Shown: in pieces, positions 18,468-27,039 of the stretch
Numbering within the stretch: the first letter of the stretch is position 1
How the letters are laid out: every line of letters begins with the position of its first letter
NCBI RefSeq assembly: GCF_031882575.1
Contig: NZ_CP134772.1
Span: 1,135,001 to 1,199,000, forward strand
Source: Pseudomonas sp. VD-NE ins
GTDB taxonomy: Bacteria; Pseudomonadota; Gammaproteobacteria; Pseudomonadales; Pseudomonadaceae
Reading direction: 5' to 3'
DNA: 64,000 nucleotides
The notes under the pieces: model-generated
The model's input: only the letters and a program-made list of their open reading frames with translations
Told to the model about the DNA's origin: nothing
Databases searched by the model: none
Made by a program: the position numbers and the translations under genes

Positions 18468-19949
18468 TCAGACCATCATCAGCAGCACGGCGACAAAAAT
18501 GCTGCCGGCGGAGAAGGTCATGGTCCGAGACGACCAGGTGTTGAACCAACGTTGAAAGCTGGCGAGATCACGGGTCAGGGATGTGGGTTGGCGCGTCCAG
18601 GATTGTTGGTCGAGGCGGAAGAACACGTAGATCTTCACCAGCGCACCGACGATCTGGTTGTAATAAAGAATCGCTGGGTAAGCCGGGCCGATGCGGTGAC
18701 CGGAGCACGACAGCAGCAACGTCAGGATCAGGCGGGTGATGCCGATCCACAGCAGGTAAACGAGGATGAACGCGGTGCCGTATTTGAAGCTGGCGATCAT
18801 CGCCACGGTCAGGCCGAGCAGCGAGGTCCACATCGATACGCGCTGGTCAAACAGCACCACCGAAGTGAACGCACCGAGGCGTTTCACACCCAGGCCCAGT
18901 GCTCGCGAATTCTGGCGCAGGTTGTTGCCGTACCAGCGGAACATCAGTTTGCGGCTAGCCTTGATGAAGCTCTTTTCCGGCGGGTGTTCAACGGTGTTGA
19001 TCGCTGCGTCAGGCACGTAGAAGGTGTCGTAGCCAAGGCGCATCAGGCTGAACCAGCTCGACTTGTCGTCGCCGGTCAAAAACTTGAAGCGGCCCAGACG
19101 CCAGTGTTGCAGCGAGTCGCTTTCCACATCGGCGATGAATTCCGGGTTGGTTACCACGGTGGCGCGGAACACCGACATACGACCGGTCATGGTCAGCACG
19201 CGTTTGGACAGGGCCATCGAGCACATGTTGATGTGGCGCTGGGCGAAACGCAGCTTGTGCCATTCGCTCATGATGTAGCCGCCGCGCACTTCGCAGAACT
19301 CGTTGGTGGTCAGGCCGCCGACATTGCCGAACAGCTGGAACCACGGCACGGTCTTGCGCACGGTGCCTTCGCCGAGCACGGTGTCGCCATCGATCACGGC
19401 AACCACGGCGCGGTCGTCCGGCAGGTGACGGGAGATCGCGCGGAAACCGTAGGCCAGGCCATCACGTTTGCCGGTGCCGGGAATGCGCACGAAGTCGAGC
19501 TTCACGCGGTCGGGCGGATTCATCCGCGCCCACAGCGCCTTGACCAGCAGCTCATCGGACATTTCGACGATCGAGCAGACCACGGTGGTCGGCAGTTCGC
19601 AGTCGATGGCTTCGCGGATCACCGAGCTGTAGACCTGCGCGGTGGTGAGCGCGTCGATACGGAAACTGGTGACCATCAGGAACACATGCGACGGGTCCGC
19701 CGCTTTACCCAGCTTGCGCACTTTGCGGCGCAGGTGCGGGTAAACGATGTAGAGGAAAATCATGCCGCGCACAAAGTGCGTTGCACCCATCGAGTAGCGC
19801 CAGATACCCACGGCGCCAATCAGGAAAATGAAGTCCTTCGACTCGGAGTCGAATGTGGACGTGGGCAGCATCAAGGCCAGGCCCATCAGCAGACTGAGAT
19901 AAAAAAGCCAGCCGGCTGATTGCAGAAAAAAATGTTTGAGCTTGGTCAT
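18468..19949 (-). CDS. alg8: Alginate polymerase Alg8 (GT2)
   Basis: A 493-aa membrane glycosyltransferase, close to the 494 aa of P. aeruginosa Alg8, that polymerises GDP-mannuronate. It has N-terminal TMs ([20 protein letters not shown]), a cytosolic GT2 domain with [12 protein letters not shown] (DxD-like) and [10 protein letters not shown], the [12 protein letters not shown] segment in the QxxRW position, and C-terminal TMs. ATG 19949 (MTKLKHFF) is chosen since GGA lies 8 nt upstream; ATG 19958 and TTG 19979 are also open. About 100 bp with a repeat separates it from algD. Confidence 0.93.
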   Translation of the reverse strand: MTKLKHFFLQSAGWLFYLSLLMGLALMLPTSTFDSESKDFIFLIGAVGIWRYSMGATHFVRGMIFLYIVYPHLRRKVRKLGKAADPSHVFLMVTSFRIDALTTAQVYSSVIREAIDCELPTTVVCSIVEMSDELLVKALWARMNPPDRVKLDFVRIPGTGKRDGLAYGFRAISRHLPDDRAVVAVIDGDTVLGEGTVRKTVPWFQLFGNVGGLTTNEFCEVRGGYIMSEWHKLRFAQRHINMCSMALSKRVLTMTGRMSVFRATVVTNPEFIADVESDSLQHWRLGRFKFLTGDDKSSWFSLMRLGYDTFYVPDAAINTVEHPPEKSFIKASRKLMFRWYGNNLRQNSRALGLGVKRLGAFTSVVLFDQRVSMWTSLLGLTVAMIASFKYGTAFILVYLLWIGITRLILTLLLSCSGHRIGPAYPAILYYNQIVGALVKIYVFFRLDQQSWTRQPTSLTRDLASFQRWFNTWSSRTMTFSAGSIFVAVLLMMV

Positions 19950-19969
19950 CAACGTCATCCGAAGGTGAG

Positions 19970-20040
19970 AAGGCTTCAAGCCGCAAGCTTCGAGCTGCCA
20001 GCGGAACGCTTTGGCTTGCAGCTCGAGGCTTGTCGCTTAG
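19970..20040. repeat. AGCTTGC-type inverted repeat between algD and alg8
   Basis: CTTCAAGCCGCAAGCTTCGAGC and GGCTTGCAGCTCGAGGCTTG form an imperfect hairpin in the algD-alg8 gap. It belongs to the same loose family as 6237-6297 and could act as an RNA structure stabilising or attenuating the operon transcript after algD. Confidence 0.55.
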
Positions 20041-20047
20041 GGCTGCT

Positions 20048-21364
20048 TTACCAGCAGATACCTTCGGTACGAGTACCGGCGTCGGTGGCTTTGGCCATGA
20101 AGCCGACCAGGTCGATGACCTGTTTGCCGTGCGGCGCTTGTTGGGCCAGCGCGCGGAATTTCTCGTCGCGGTTGCCGAGGATGATTACGTCGGAGTTGTC
20201 GATCACCGAATCGAAGTCCGCGTTGAGCAGGGACGACACGTGGGGGATCTTCGACTCGATGTAGTCTTTGTTCGCGCCGTGAACACGGGCGTACTCGACG
20301 TTGCTGTCGTAGATGCTCAGGTCGTAACCCTTGCCGATCAGCATCTCGGCCAGCTCTACCAGCGGGCTTTCGCGCAGGTCGTCGGTACCGGCCTTGAAGC
20401 TCAGGCCGAGCAGGGCGACTTTGCGTTTGTCGTGGCTTTCAACGATGTCGAAGGCGTTCTGCACTTGCGATTCGTTGCTGCGCATCAGCGAGTTGAGCAG
20501 CGGTGCTTCGACGTCCAGCGAACCGGCGCGGTAGGTCAGGGCGCGCACGTCTTTCGGCAGGCACGAACCACCGAAGGCGAAGCCTGGGCGCATGTAGTAC
20601 TGGGACAGGTTGAGAGTCTTGTCCTGGCAAACCACTTCCATCACTTCACGGCCATCGACGCCGACCGCTTTGGCGATGTTGCCGATCTCGTTGGCGAAGG
20701 TCACTTTGGTCGCGTGCCAGACGTTGCAGGTGTACTTGATCATCTCGGCGACGGCGATGTCCTTGCGGATGATCGGTGCGTCGAGTTCTTCGTACAGCGA
20801 TTGCAGAACGTCGCCCGAGGCCTTGTCGAACTCGCCGATGACGGTCATCGGTGGCAGGTCGTAGTCAGCAATGGCGGTGGATTCACGCAGGAACTCAGGG
20901 TTGACCGCAACGCCGAAGTCGACGCCGGCCTTCTTGCCCGAGCAGTCTTCGAGAATCGGGATCACCACGTTGGCAACAGTGCCCGGCAGTACGGTGCTGC
21001 GTACGACGATGGTATGGCGGGTAGTCTTTTCACGCAGAACAAAACCGATCTCGCGGCATACCGCTTCGATGTAGTTCAGTTCGAGGTCGCCGTTCTTCTT
21101 GCTCGGCGTGCCAACGCAGATCATCGACAGGTCAGTGTCACGAATCGCCTCGGCGAAGTTGGTCGTGCCACGCAGACGACCGGTCTGGATACCTTGTTGC
21201 AGAAGTTCGCCCAGGCCCGGTTCAACAATCGGCGACTTGCCGGCGTTGATCATGTCGATCTTGTCTTTGGCAACATCGACGCCAACCACGTCATGGCCCC
21301 GTGCAGACAGGCAACCGGCACATACTGCGCCAACGTAACCCAAACCAAATATGCTGATGCGCAT
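20048..21364 (-). CDS. algD: GDP-mannose 6-dehydrogenase
   Basis: The committed step of alginate synthesis: a double NAD+-dependent oxidation of GDP-mannose to GDP-mannuronate. The 438-aa protein begins with the Rossmann motif MRISIFGLGYVGAVCAG; GFAFGGSCLPKDVRAL carries the catalytic Cys (Cys268 by P. aeruginosa numbering). It is the first gene of the operon and is preceded by a leader of about 460 nt from an AlgU-type promoter. Confidence 0.96.
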   Translation of the reverse strand: MRISIFGLGYVGAVCAGCLSARGHDVVGVDVAKDKIDMINAGKSPIVEPGLGELLQQGIQTGRLRGTTNFAEAIRDTDLSMICVGTPSKKNGDLELNYIEAVCREIGFVLREKTTRHTIVVRSTVLPGTVANVVIPILEDCSGKKAGVDFGVAVNPEFLRESTAIADYDLPPMTVIGEFDKASGDVLQSLYEELDAPIIRKDIAVAEMIKYTCNVWHATKVTFANEIGNIAKAVGVDGREVMEVVCQDKTLNLSQYYMRPGFAFGGSCLPKDVRALTYRAGSLDVEAPLLNSLMRSNESQVQNAFDIVESHDKRKVALLGLSFKAGTDDLRESPLVELAEMLIGKGYDLSIYDSNVEYARVHGANKDYIESKIPHVSSLLNADFDSVIDNSDVIILGNRDEKFRALAQQAPHGKQVIDLVGFMAKATDAGTRTEGICW

Positions 21365-21431
21365 CGCAATTACCTCTGTATATATCAGGCCTTAGAGGGC
21401 CGGAGTTAATGGTGTTCAGCGTTCATTAGTG

Positions 21432-21493
21432 CACTCGAAAGTGCGGCATACAGGCGCCACAATGCCGTGTGCAGGCATACTAAGTTTCGAGTG
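21432..21493. promoter_or_regulatory. Nested stem-loop in the algD leader
   Basis: CACTCGAAA (21432-21440) pairs with TTTCGAGTG (21485-21493), and inside it GCGGCAT (21443-21449) pairs with ATGCCGT (21462-21468). It lies about 70 nt before the algD start codon. It may be a translation or stability control element; no binding factor can be named from sequence alone. Confidence 0.5.
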
Positions 21494-21836
21494 TCTAAAT
21501 AAGTGCACTCAAGATGTGCGCAACCAGGCCTTGTTGTTATGACTTGCCCTGTTATGCAGCCGATCTTCTTTGGAGAAGACTCTTGTGCAATCGTCTTGCG
21601 CGCTCGATGTCAGGATGAAAGTCCCGTAAATCAAGCGGTTGGGTGCTCAGGCGAGCACGTTTATAAGGGCGCGGCCATGGCCTTTGTAGGGGATATAAAT
21701 GCTGCGTATCTCCTGTCCATCGTCTGTTTTGAGACTGGTTAGTCATCTAGGCAAGTTGCTGTGACAACTTGGTTACATGGCCATCTGCTCTGCGTAAGTT
21801 ATCTCGTACAAACTCGGCGAGAATCGTTACCGGTGG

Positions 21837-21863
21837 TATGAGCTATGCATTCGGACGAAGTTC
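21837..21863 (-). promoter_or_regulatory. AlgU (sigma-22/RpoE-type) promoter of the alginate operon
   Basis: On the minus strand GAACTT (21863-21858), 16 bp, then TCATA (21841-21837). This fits the AlgU consensus GAACTT-N16/17-TCtga. Transcription should start near 21830, giving a leader of about 465 nt, comparable with the long algD leader known in P. aeruginosa. AlgU with AlgR and AlgB would be the expected regulators; I saw no convincing AlgR box nearby. Confidence 0.8.
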
Positions 21864-21987
21864 CTGTCCGCTCATCGCGAAATCTGAAATTTCTTGAAAT
21901 ATTGTCGGAGATGGCACTAATCTCAATTTGATAGCACTTTCGTTTTCGACCTTTAATAACAGGCGAATAATCACGTTAGATAGTTTT

Positions 21988-22038
21988 GTGCCACTACCGT
22001 GAAAAAAATCAGGTGCCACTACTGAAAAAAATGATCAG
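21988..22038. promoter_or_regulatory. Tandem near-duplicate upstream of the algD promoter
   Basis: Two adjacent copies of about 25 bp (21988-22012, 22013-22038) share GTGCCACTAC, then a TGA/A7 run and ATCAG. On the minus strand each reads (T)n-CAGTAGTGGCAC, so TGGCAC is present twice, 150-180 bp upstream of the AlgU -35. It could be a pair of regulator sites. The rest of the 21864-22134 gap is AT-rich with no gene. Confidence 0.45.
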
Positions 22039-22134
22039 TGTCGAGTGAAACTAATCTTAGAAAAGACAGGGGAGTTTTTTTGGCGCCAGTAAAATGGCGA
22101 AATGGGGCGGGGGATTTTTGACAGCGTGCAGGCT

Positions 22135-22162
22135 GCACGACTCTTTATAGAAAGAGTCGTGC
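22135..22162. terminator. Perfect 12-bp hairpin downstream of yaaA
   Basis: GCACGACTCTTT-ATAG-AAAGAGTCGTGC is a perfect 12-bp inverted repeat 13 bp beyond the yaaA stop codon. No U-run follows on the minus strand, so it may be a Rho-dependent or processing hairpin, or a barrier between yaaA and the algD regulatory region. Confidence 0.5.
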
Positions 22163-22174
22163 AATAGGCATGCT

Positions 22175-22954
22175 TTATTCGGGGGCGTGGTCGCGCAGAA
22201 ATACCAGATTGTCGGGTTTCGATTGCTCGGCGCTGTAGTGATAACCCTGTACATCGAATTGTTTGAGCTGGGCCGGATCGTTGATTTTTTCCTGAATCAC
22301 GAAACGGCTCATCAGGCCACGAGCCTTCTTCGCGTAGAAACTGATGATCTTGTACTGACCGTTCTTCTGATCCTTGAACTCGGTGTTGATGATCCGTGCG
22401 TTCAATGCCGTGCGTTTGACCGCCGAGAAGTACTCGTTGGACGCCAGGTTGAGCAGAACGTCGTCGCCTTGATCGGCCAGTGCTTCGTTGAGCCATTCGC
22501 TGATGCGCGTGCCCCAGAAAGCGTACAAGTCCTTGCCCCGGGCGTTGGCCAGTTTGGTGCCCATTTCCAGGCGATACGGTTGCATCAGGTCGAGCGGGCG
22601 CAGCAAGCCATACAGGCCGGAGAGCATGCGCAGGTGTTTTTGCGCGTAATCGAAATCGGCTTCGCTGAAGGACTGCGCGTCGAGACCGGTATAAACGTCA
22701 CCCTTGAACGCGAGCAGCGCTTGCTTGGCGTTTTCCGGGGTGAATGCGGGTGTCCAGCTGCCGAAGCGCGCGGCGTTGAGCCCGCCGATCTTGTCGGACA
22801 CGTGCATCAGCTCGCTGATCTGCGCCGGCGTCAGGTCGCGCAATTGCTGGATCAGTTCCTGAGAGTGGTCGAGATATTGCGGCTGGGTGAAGCGCTGGGT
22901 CGCCGGCGGTGTTTCGTAATCGAGGGTCTTGGCGGGGGAAATCACCATCAGCAT
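22175..22954 (-). CDS. yaaA: Peroxide stress protein YaaA (DUF328)
   Basis: A 259-aa cytoplasmic protein with the hallmark start [14 protein letters not shown] and the internal motifs [29 protein letters not shown], and [19 protein letters not shown]. In E. coli YaaA lowers intracellular free iron under H2O2 stress and belongs to the OxyR regulon. ATG 22954 has AAAGGAGACGACTTC directly upstream; the longer open frame to 23047 is not used. It lies between the alginate control region and a REP-rich gap. Confidence 0.93.
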   Translation of the reverse strand: MLMVISPAKTLDYETPPATQRFTQPQYLDHSQELIQQLRDLTPAQISELMHVSDKIGGLNAARFGSWTPAFTPENAKQALLAFKGDVYTGLDAQSFSEADFDYAQKHLRMLSGLYGLLRPLDLMQPYRLEMGTKLANARGKDLYAFWGTRISEWLNEALADQGDDVLLNLASNEYFSAVKRTALNARIINTEFKDQKNGQYKIISFYAKKARGLMSRFVIQEKINDPAQLKQFDVQGYHYSAEQSKPDNLVFLRDHAPE

Positions 22955-23069
22955 GAAGTCGTCTCCTTTAATCGTGGGGGCGATTCTAGGGGGTTGGGGC
23001 GGTTGACTCCAGCTATGGGGGTTATAGGTCGGGGTTAGCAGGGGCATTTGCGACGGTTGGTGGATTTTT

Positions 23070-23215
23070 CCCTCACCCTAACCCTCTCCCAGAGGAAGAG
23101 GGGACCGACCGTGTTGTTCTCGAGTAATACATCGACCTGAGATATCCAGTCGAACTCAGGTTTGAAAACATGAAGAGCGGCTCCCTCTCCCTCCGGGAGA
23201 GGGCTGGGGTGAGGG
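23070..23215. repeat. CCCTCTCCC-type palindrome doublet
   Basis: CCCTCACCCTAACCCTCTCC (23070) faces GGGAGAGGGCTGGGGTGAGGG (to 23215) across about 75 bp. It is the same element as in the algL-algI gap, but the central part differs: it has CCTGAG...CTCAGG instead of the 51-bp modules. It lies between the divergent yaaA and deacetylase-like genes. Confidence 0.8.
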
Positions 23216-23265
23216 CAGCGTCCGTGAATCTTGCACATCAGCTATAGTGCCGCGCGGGTTTTGTT

Positions 23266-24405
23266 ATGGAGACATCCCTTTTGCGCATTGTTCTTTTATT
23301 CACCGCGTGGCTGTTGAGCGTCGGTGCCGTGGCGGCGCCGGGCGATGTGGCGACGCTGGATCGTGGCACCTGGCCAGAGCAGCTCAGCAATCCGACGCTG
23401 TTTGATGTGGCTTCACGGGCGGAAATCCTGATGTTCGCCCGTGGCCTGCTCGGCACTGAATCGATGGACGAGGCCGCGTTGGCTCAGCGCCTGGGCCTGC
23501 GCACAGTCAATATCGATGCGGTCAACAGCCTGCGCCAGCGCCTCTGGCAGCGCTTGTTGGCCAACTACAACTATGCCCAGCAAAGCTGCGATCAGGACGC
23601 TTCGTTCTGCTTCCTTGTAGAAGACTTGCCGACGTTGCGCGAGCAGGCGGCCAAGTTTGTGGTCAGCGACGACAGTTATTACACCAAGTGGGCCGAGCCG
23701 AGCCGGATCTTCCATTTGCAGTATCTCGACGAACTGATGCGCAAGGCTGCCTTATCGCCGCAGACCAGCAACGAATTCGATCGTTTCGGCGACTACGAGC
23801 GTAATGGCGACGAGATGCACGACCGTTTGTTTCTGCTGACCTTCGACAGCGCCGCCAACGTGCAACCGGACAACACCGGTTGGCTCACCGAATACCTGCG
23901 CAAGGCAAACCTGAGCGGCACATTCTTTGTGTTGGGCAAGGATATTCAGGCGCGACTGGCTGATCGTTCCGTGAGCAGCCTGCAAGCCGCGTTCTCGAAA
24001 CAGTGCGTCGGCGTGCAGGGCTGGGAGTTCCGCTCCCACAGCCACTGGCAGGACTGGCAGGATTCGGTGCGGCACAGTGCTGATCTGGTGAAGAACAAAT
24101 TGCCGGAAAACTATGTGCCGCTGTTCCGTCCGCCAGAAGGGCAACGCCGCAGTGATGCACAAGGTTTCTTCAACACTCAGGGCCTGCAAGTGGCGCTGTG
24201 GGACATCGATGCCCAGGACGGCGCCGGCAAACTCAAGGGCGCAGCGAGTGCGCAGCGCGTGCTGACCCTGATGCTGCTGTGGCGACACGGGGTGATCAAT
24301 TTCAACATGAAACAGGACGCGGTGAAGACCTCGTTACCGTGGCTGATCACGCAAACCGCGCAGAGTGGTATCGGTTGGGAGGACTGTCAGGACGCTTTTC
24401 GCTGA
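23266..24405 (+). CDS. Polysaccharide deacetylase-like protein with degenerate metal site
   Basis: A secreted 379-aa protein with a signal peptide (LLFTAWLLSVGAVAAPGD). The C-terminal half resembles a NodB (CE4) fold: LLTFDSAANVQPDNTGWL near residue 190, WEFRSHSHWQDW near residue 255, and PLFRPPEGQRRSD near residue 285. In active CE4 enzymes motif 1 is TFDDG; here the second Asp, a metal ligand, is Ser, and motif 2 lacks the usual HxxxH. The N-terminal 150 residues (including DQDASFCFLVEDLPT) belong to no domain I recognise. It may be a non-catalytic polysaccharide-binding protein or use a different metal set. There is no clear Shine-Dalgarno. Confidence 0.75.
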   Translation: METSLLRIVLLFTAWLLSVGAVAAPGDVATLDRGTWPEQLSNPTLFDVASRAEILMFARGLLGTESMDEAALAQRLGLRTVNIDAVNSLRQRLWQRLLANYNYAQQSCDQDASFCFLVEDLPTLREQAAKFVVSDDSYYTKWAEPSRIFHLQYLDELMRKAALSPQTSNEFDRFGDYERNGDEMHDRLFLLTFDSAANVQPDNTGWLTEYLRKANLSGTFFVLGKDIQARLADRSVSSLQAAFSKQCVGVQGWEFRSHSHWQDWQDSVRHSADLVKNKLPENYVPLFRPPEGQRRSDAQGFFNTQGLQVALWDIDAQDGAGKLKGAASAQRVLTLMLLWRHGVINFNMKQDAVKTSLPWLITQTAQSGIGWEDCQDAFR

Positions 24406-24415
24406 GAAACGAAAA

Positions 24416-24450
24416 AAGCCCGGAAACATTGGGCTTGGGGCGATTTTTTT
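24416..24450 (+). terminator. Intrinsic terminator after the deacetylase-like gene
   Basis: AAGCCC-ggaaacatt-GGGCTT with TTTTTTT ten bases further on, 11 bp past the stop codon. Confidence 0.65.
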
Positions 24451-24585
24451 GCAGGATTCGATGCAGGCGGACTTCCGACTTTAGCGGGGTCTGGGCAGTC
24501 CGCCAAGGGCTTTTCGTCACTCTGCAAAATAAACTTAAAAAAACCGTCAAAGTACTTTTTTATGTCATCGGTTTTGGAGTATTAC

Positions 24586-24626
24586 GAAGACAGACCGCCG
24601 AAACCTGCAACACAGGTGGCGTCTTC
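24586..24626. promoter_or_regulatory. Structured leader upstream of phoH
   Basis: GAAGAC (24586) pairs with GTCTTC (24621), GCC with GGC, and CCTG with CAGG, giving a three-tier 41-nt stem-loop about 117 bp before the phoH ATG. The gap between the upstream terminator and phoH is about 290 bp with no gene; this hairpin is the only clear structure. Its role is unknown. Confidence 0.4.
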
Positions 24627-24742
24627 CAAGACCCGTTTGTTTGCAGTCACTTGAATCTCCGCAGGTGAGATTTCGGCAGTCACTTCGAGGCGCAGCACCG
24701 CTCAGGTATTGCGTCTACTGGCTCTGACAAAGGTGACCGAGT

Positions 24743-26137
24743 ATGGATGATCACGGACGTAGCCCTTCCTCCAACCAGCCAATCCTTTATGTACTCGATA
24801 CCAACGTATTGATTCACGATCCAAACGCCCTGCTGAATTTCGAAGAACACCACGTCGCGATCCCGATGACCGTGCTTGAAGAGCTGGACAAGCTCAAGAG
24901 CGGGCATCACAGCGTGGCCGCTGAATGCCGTCAGGCCATCCGGCTGATCGACAAGACCCTGGGCGATGCGTCCCCGGAAGATGTCGAGCTGGGTGTGCCG
25001 ATCCAGCGCGGCAAAGGCGGGCCGAAGGGCTTGCTGTCAATTCTGATGAGCAAGCAGGCGGAATCGAACCTGATTCTGCCCGAGCATCTGAACGACAACA
25101 AAATCATCAACCAACTGATCGACCTGCACACCCGCGATCCGAAGAAACCGGTGGTGCTGGTCACCAAAGACATCAACATGCGCCTCAAGGCGCGCGCCTG
25201 CGGCATCGATGCCGAGGATTACAGCACCGACCAACTGGTCGATGACGTGTCCCTGTTGCCCAACGGCTACCACAACATGACCGGCTCTTTCTGGGACCGC
25301 GTGAGCAAGGTCGACACCCGTCAGGATCACGGCCGCACCTGGCACCAAGTGCAACTGATCGACAATCTGCCGGCAGTGCACATCAACGAGTTCATCATTG
25401 ATGAACAGGGCTTTGTCGGCTGGATCAAGGAGATCGACGAAGACAAGCTGCTGATCCTCGACCTGCATCAGGAACCGCTGCTGCATCAAGAGGCCTGGGG
25501 GCTCAAGCCACGCGACATCTATCAGAGTCTGGCGCTGTACGCGCTACTCGATCCGGACATTCATCTGGTCAATCTGTCGGGTGCCGCCGGTTCCGGTAAA
25601 ACCATTCTGGCACTGGCTGCGGCGATCGAGCAGACCATGGTCAGCAAGCGTTATCGCCGCATCATCGCGACCCGCAGCGTGCAGGGCCTGGATCAGGAAA
25701 TCGGCTTCCTGCCCGGCACCGAAGCGGAAAAGATGGAGCCTTGGCTGGGCGCCATCACCGACAACCTCGAAGCCTTGCACATGGATGACGAAAACACCCA
25801 TGGCAGCGTCGATTACATCCTCAGCAAAGTGCCGTTGCAGTTCAAATCGCTCAACTACATTCGCGGGCGCAGCTTCCAGCAGAGCCTGATCCTGATCGAC
25901 GAATGCCAGAACCTCACGCCGCACCAGATGAAAACCATCATCACCCGGGCCGGTGCGGGTTCGAAAGTGGTGTGCCTGGGCAACCTCGCACAGATCGACA
26001 CCCCTTACCTGTCCGCGACCAGCTCCGGGCTGACCTACCTGACCGAACGCTTCAAGGATTTCCCCAACGGTGTGCACATCACCCTGCAAGGGGTGCCTCG
26101 CTCGATTCTGGCTGAATACGCAGAAACCCACCTGTAA
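24743..26137 (+). CDS. PhoH-family PIN-ATPase (PhoH2)
   Basis: A 464-aa two-domain protein. The N-terminal PIN domain starts ILYVLDTNVLIHDPN with acidic residues for metal binding (Asp19), and the C-terminal PhoH ATPase has the P-loop GAAGSGKTI at about residues 279-287 and LILIDECQNLTPHQM as Walker B. PhoH2 proteins act as RNA helicase-RNases. The distant copy found near ybeYZ is shorter and lacks PIN, so this is the PIN-fused type. It is followed by a repeat, then moaCDE. Confidence 0.92.
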   Translation: MDDHGRSPSSNQPILYVLDTNVLIHDPNALLNFEEHHVAIPMTVLEELDKLKSGHHSVAAECRQAIRLIDKTLGDASPEDVELGVPIQRGKGGPKGLLSILMSKQAESNLILPEHLNDNKIINQLIDLHTRDPKKPVVLVTKDINMRLKARACGIDAEDYSTDQLVDDVSLLPNGYHNMTGSFWDRVSKVDTRQDHGRTWHQVQLIDNLPAVHINEFIIDEQGFVGWIKEIDEDKLLILDLHQEPLLHQEAWGLKPRDIYQSLALYALLDPDIHLVNLSGAAGSGKTILALAAAIEQTMVSKRYRRIIATRSVQGLDQEIGFLPGTEAEKMEPWLGAITDNLEALHMDDENTHGSVDYILSKVPLQFKSLNYIRGRSFQQSLILIDECQNLTPHQMKTIITRAGAGSKVVCLGNLAQIDTPYLSATSSGLTYLTERFKDFPNGVHITLQGVPRSILAEYAETHL

Positions 26138-26140
26138 AAC

Positions 26141-26312
26141 AGCTGCAAGATTCAAGCTGCAAGCGGCAAGATACAAGCGTAGAGAGTGTTTCTCTCATGC
26201 CCTTGTAGCTTGCCGCTTAATGCTTGCAACTGCTTAAATGCTGCCATTCCATACCTGCAGACTACTGCGCTTTTCACTTGCCGCTTGTAGCTTGCCGCTC
26301 GCAGCTGCCTCA
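26141..26312. repeat. AGCTTGCCGCTTG-type repeats upstream of moaC
   Basis: AGCTGCAAG and GCGGCAAGATACAAG (26141-26180) pair with CTTGTAGCTTGCCGCTT (about 26201), and a further copy GCCGCTTGTAGCTTGCCGC sits at about 26281. It fills most of the 186-bp phoH-moaC gap. Confidence 0.6.
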
Positions 26313-26323
26313 AGGAGGCCCCC

Positions 26324-26797
26324 GTGCTGACTCATCTCGATTCCCAAGGTCGCGCCAACATGGTCGACGTCACCGAAAAAGCCGTGACGTTCCGTGAAGC
26401 GACGGCCCAAGCGCTGGTGCGCATGCTCCCCGAAACGCTGCAGATGATCGTCAGCGGCGGCCATCCCAAGGGTGACGTGTTCGCCGTGGCGCGCATTGCC
26501 GGCATTCAAGCGGCGAAGAAAACCAGTGATCTGATTCCCCTGTGCCATCCGCTGATGCTTACCGGCGTCAAAGTCGAACTCAGTGCTGATGGCGAAGACA
26601 CCGTGCGCATCGTCGCTCGCTGCAAACTCTCCGGGCAGACCGGTGTGGAAATGGAAGCACTGACCGCTGCCAGCGTCGCCGCCCTGACAATCTACGATAT
26701 GTGCAAAGCCGTCGATCGCGGCATGACCATCGAAAGCGTGCGCCTGCTGGAGAAAGTCGGCGGCAAGAGCGGGCACTTTCAAGCGGAGCAGCCATGA
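26324..26797 (+). CDS. moaC: Cyclic pyranopterin monophosphate synthase MoaC
   Basis: A 157-aa enzyme making cPMP from the MoaA product in molybdenum cofactor synthesis. It has the conserved [32 protein letters not shown] and the GGKSGHF end. The GTG at 26324 is the start, with CAAGGAGGCC just upstream; no good ATG exists before the conserved region. MoaA and MoaB are not in this window. The stop overlaps the moaD start. Confidence 0.94.
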   Translation: MLTHLDSQGRANMVDVTEKAVTFREATAQALVRMLPETLQMIVSGGHPKGDVFAVARIAGIQAAKKTSDLIPLCHPLMLTGVKVELSADGEDTVRIVARCKLSGQTGVEMEALTAASVAALTIYDMCKAVDRGMTIESVRLLEKVGGKSGHFQAEQP

Positions 26798-27036
26798 ACC
26801 TGACCGTGAAGTTTTTTGCCCGTTACCGTGAAGCGCTGGGCGTGGGTTCGGTAAAGGTTGAGGGCGATTTCGCCACCGTCGACGACGTGCGGGCATTGTT
26901 GGCACAACGCGATGGCGCTGAGGTGCTGAGCGAGCAGAACCTGATGTGTGCACGCAACGAAGACCTCTGCCAGCTCGACGAGCCAGTGGTTGATGGCGAC
27001 GAAGTGGCGTTTTTCCCCACCGTGACCGGGGGCTGA
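26794..27036 (+). CDS. moaD: Molybdopterin synthase sulfur carrier subunit MoaD
   Basis: An 80-aa ubiquitin-like protein beginning [16 protein letters not shown] and ending in the required TVTGG, whose terminal Gly-Gly is adenylated and thiocarboxylated. It overlaps the end of moaC (ATGA) and ends 3 bp before moaE, so the three genes are translationally coupled. The frame is open further upstream, but ATG 26794 is the only start that fits the fold. Confidence 0.93.
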   Translation: MNLTVKFFARYREALGVGSVKVEGDFATVDDVRALLAQRDGAEVLSEQNLMCARNEDLCQLDEPVVDGDEVAFFPTVTGG

Positions 27037-27039
27037 GCC

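Noticed and set aside
15772..18555. Long open frame on the plus strand opposite algK and alg44
   Set aside because: It lies wholly antisense to well-supported alginate genes, and its long Val/Gly-rich translation is typical of the antisense of high-GC coding sequence.
21503..21742. 79-codon plus-strand frame in the algD leader region
   Set aside because: No Shine-Dalgarno and no recognisable motif; the region is the alginate leader and promoter on the other strand.
21988..22038. Sigma-54 promoter for algD
   Set aside because: TGGCAC is present but the GC of the -12 element is missing at the required distance, so I list it only as a repeat.
22035..22496. Frames in the opposite register over the yaaA end
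   Set aside because: They overlap yaaA and lack any domain; the yaaA frame is unambiguous.
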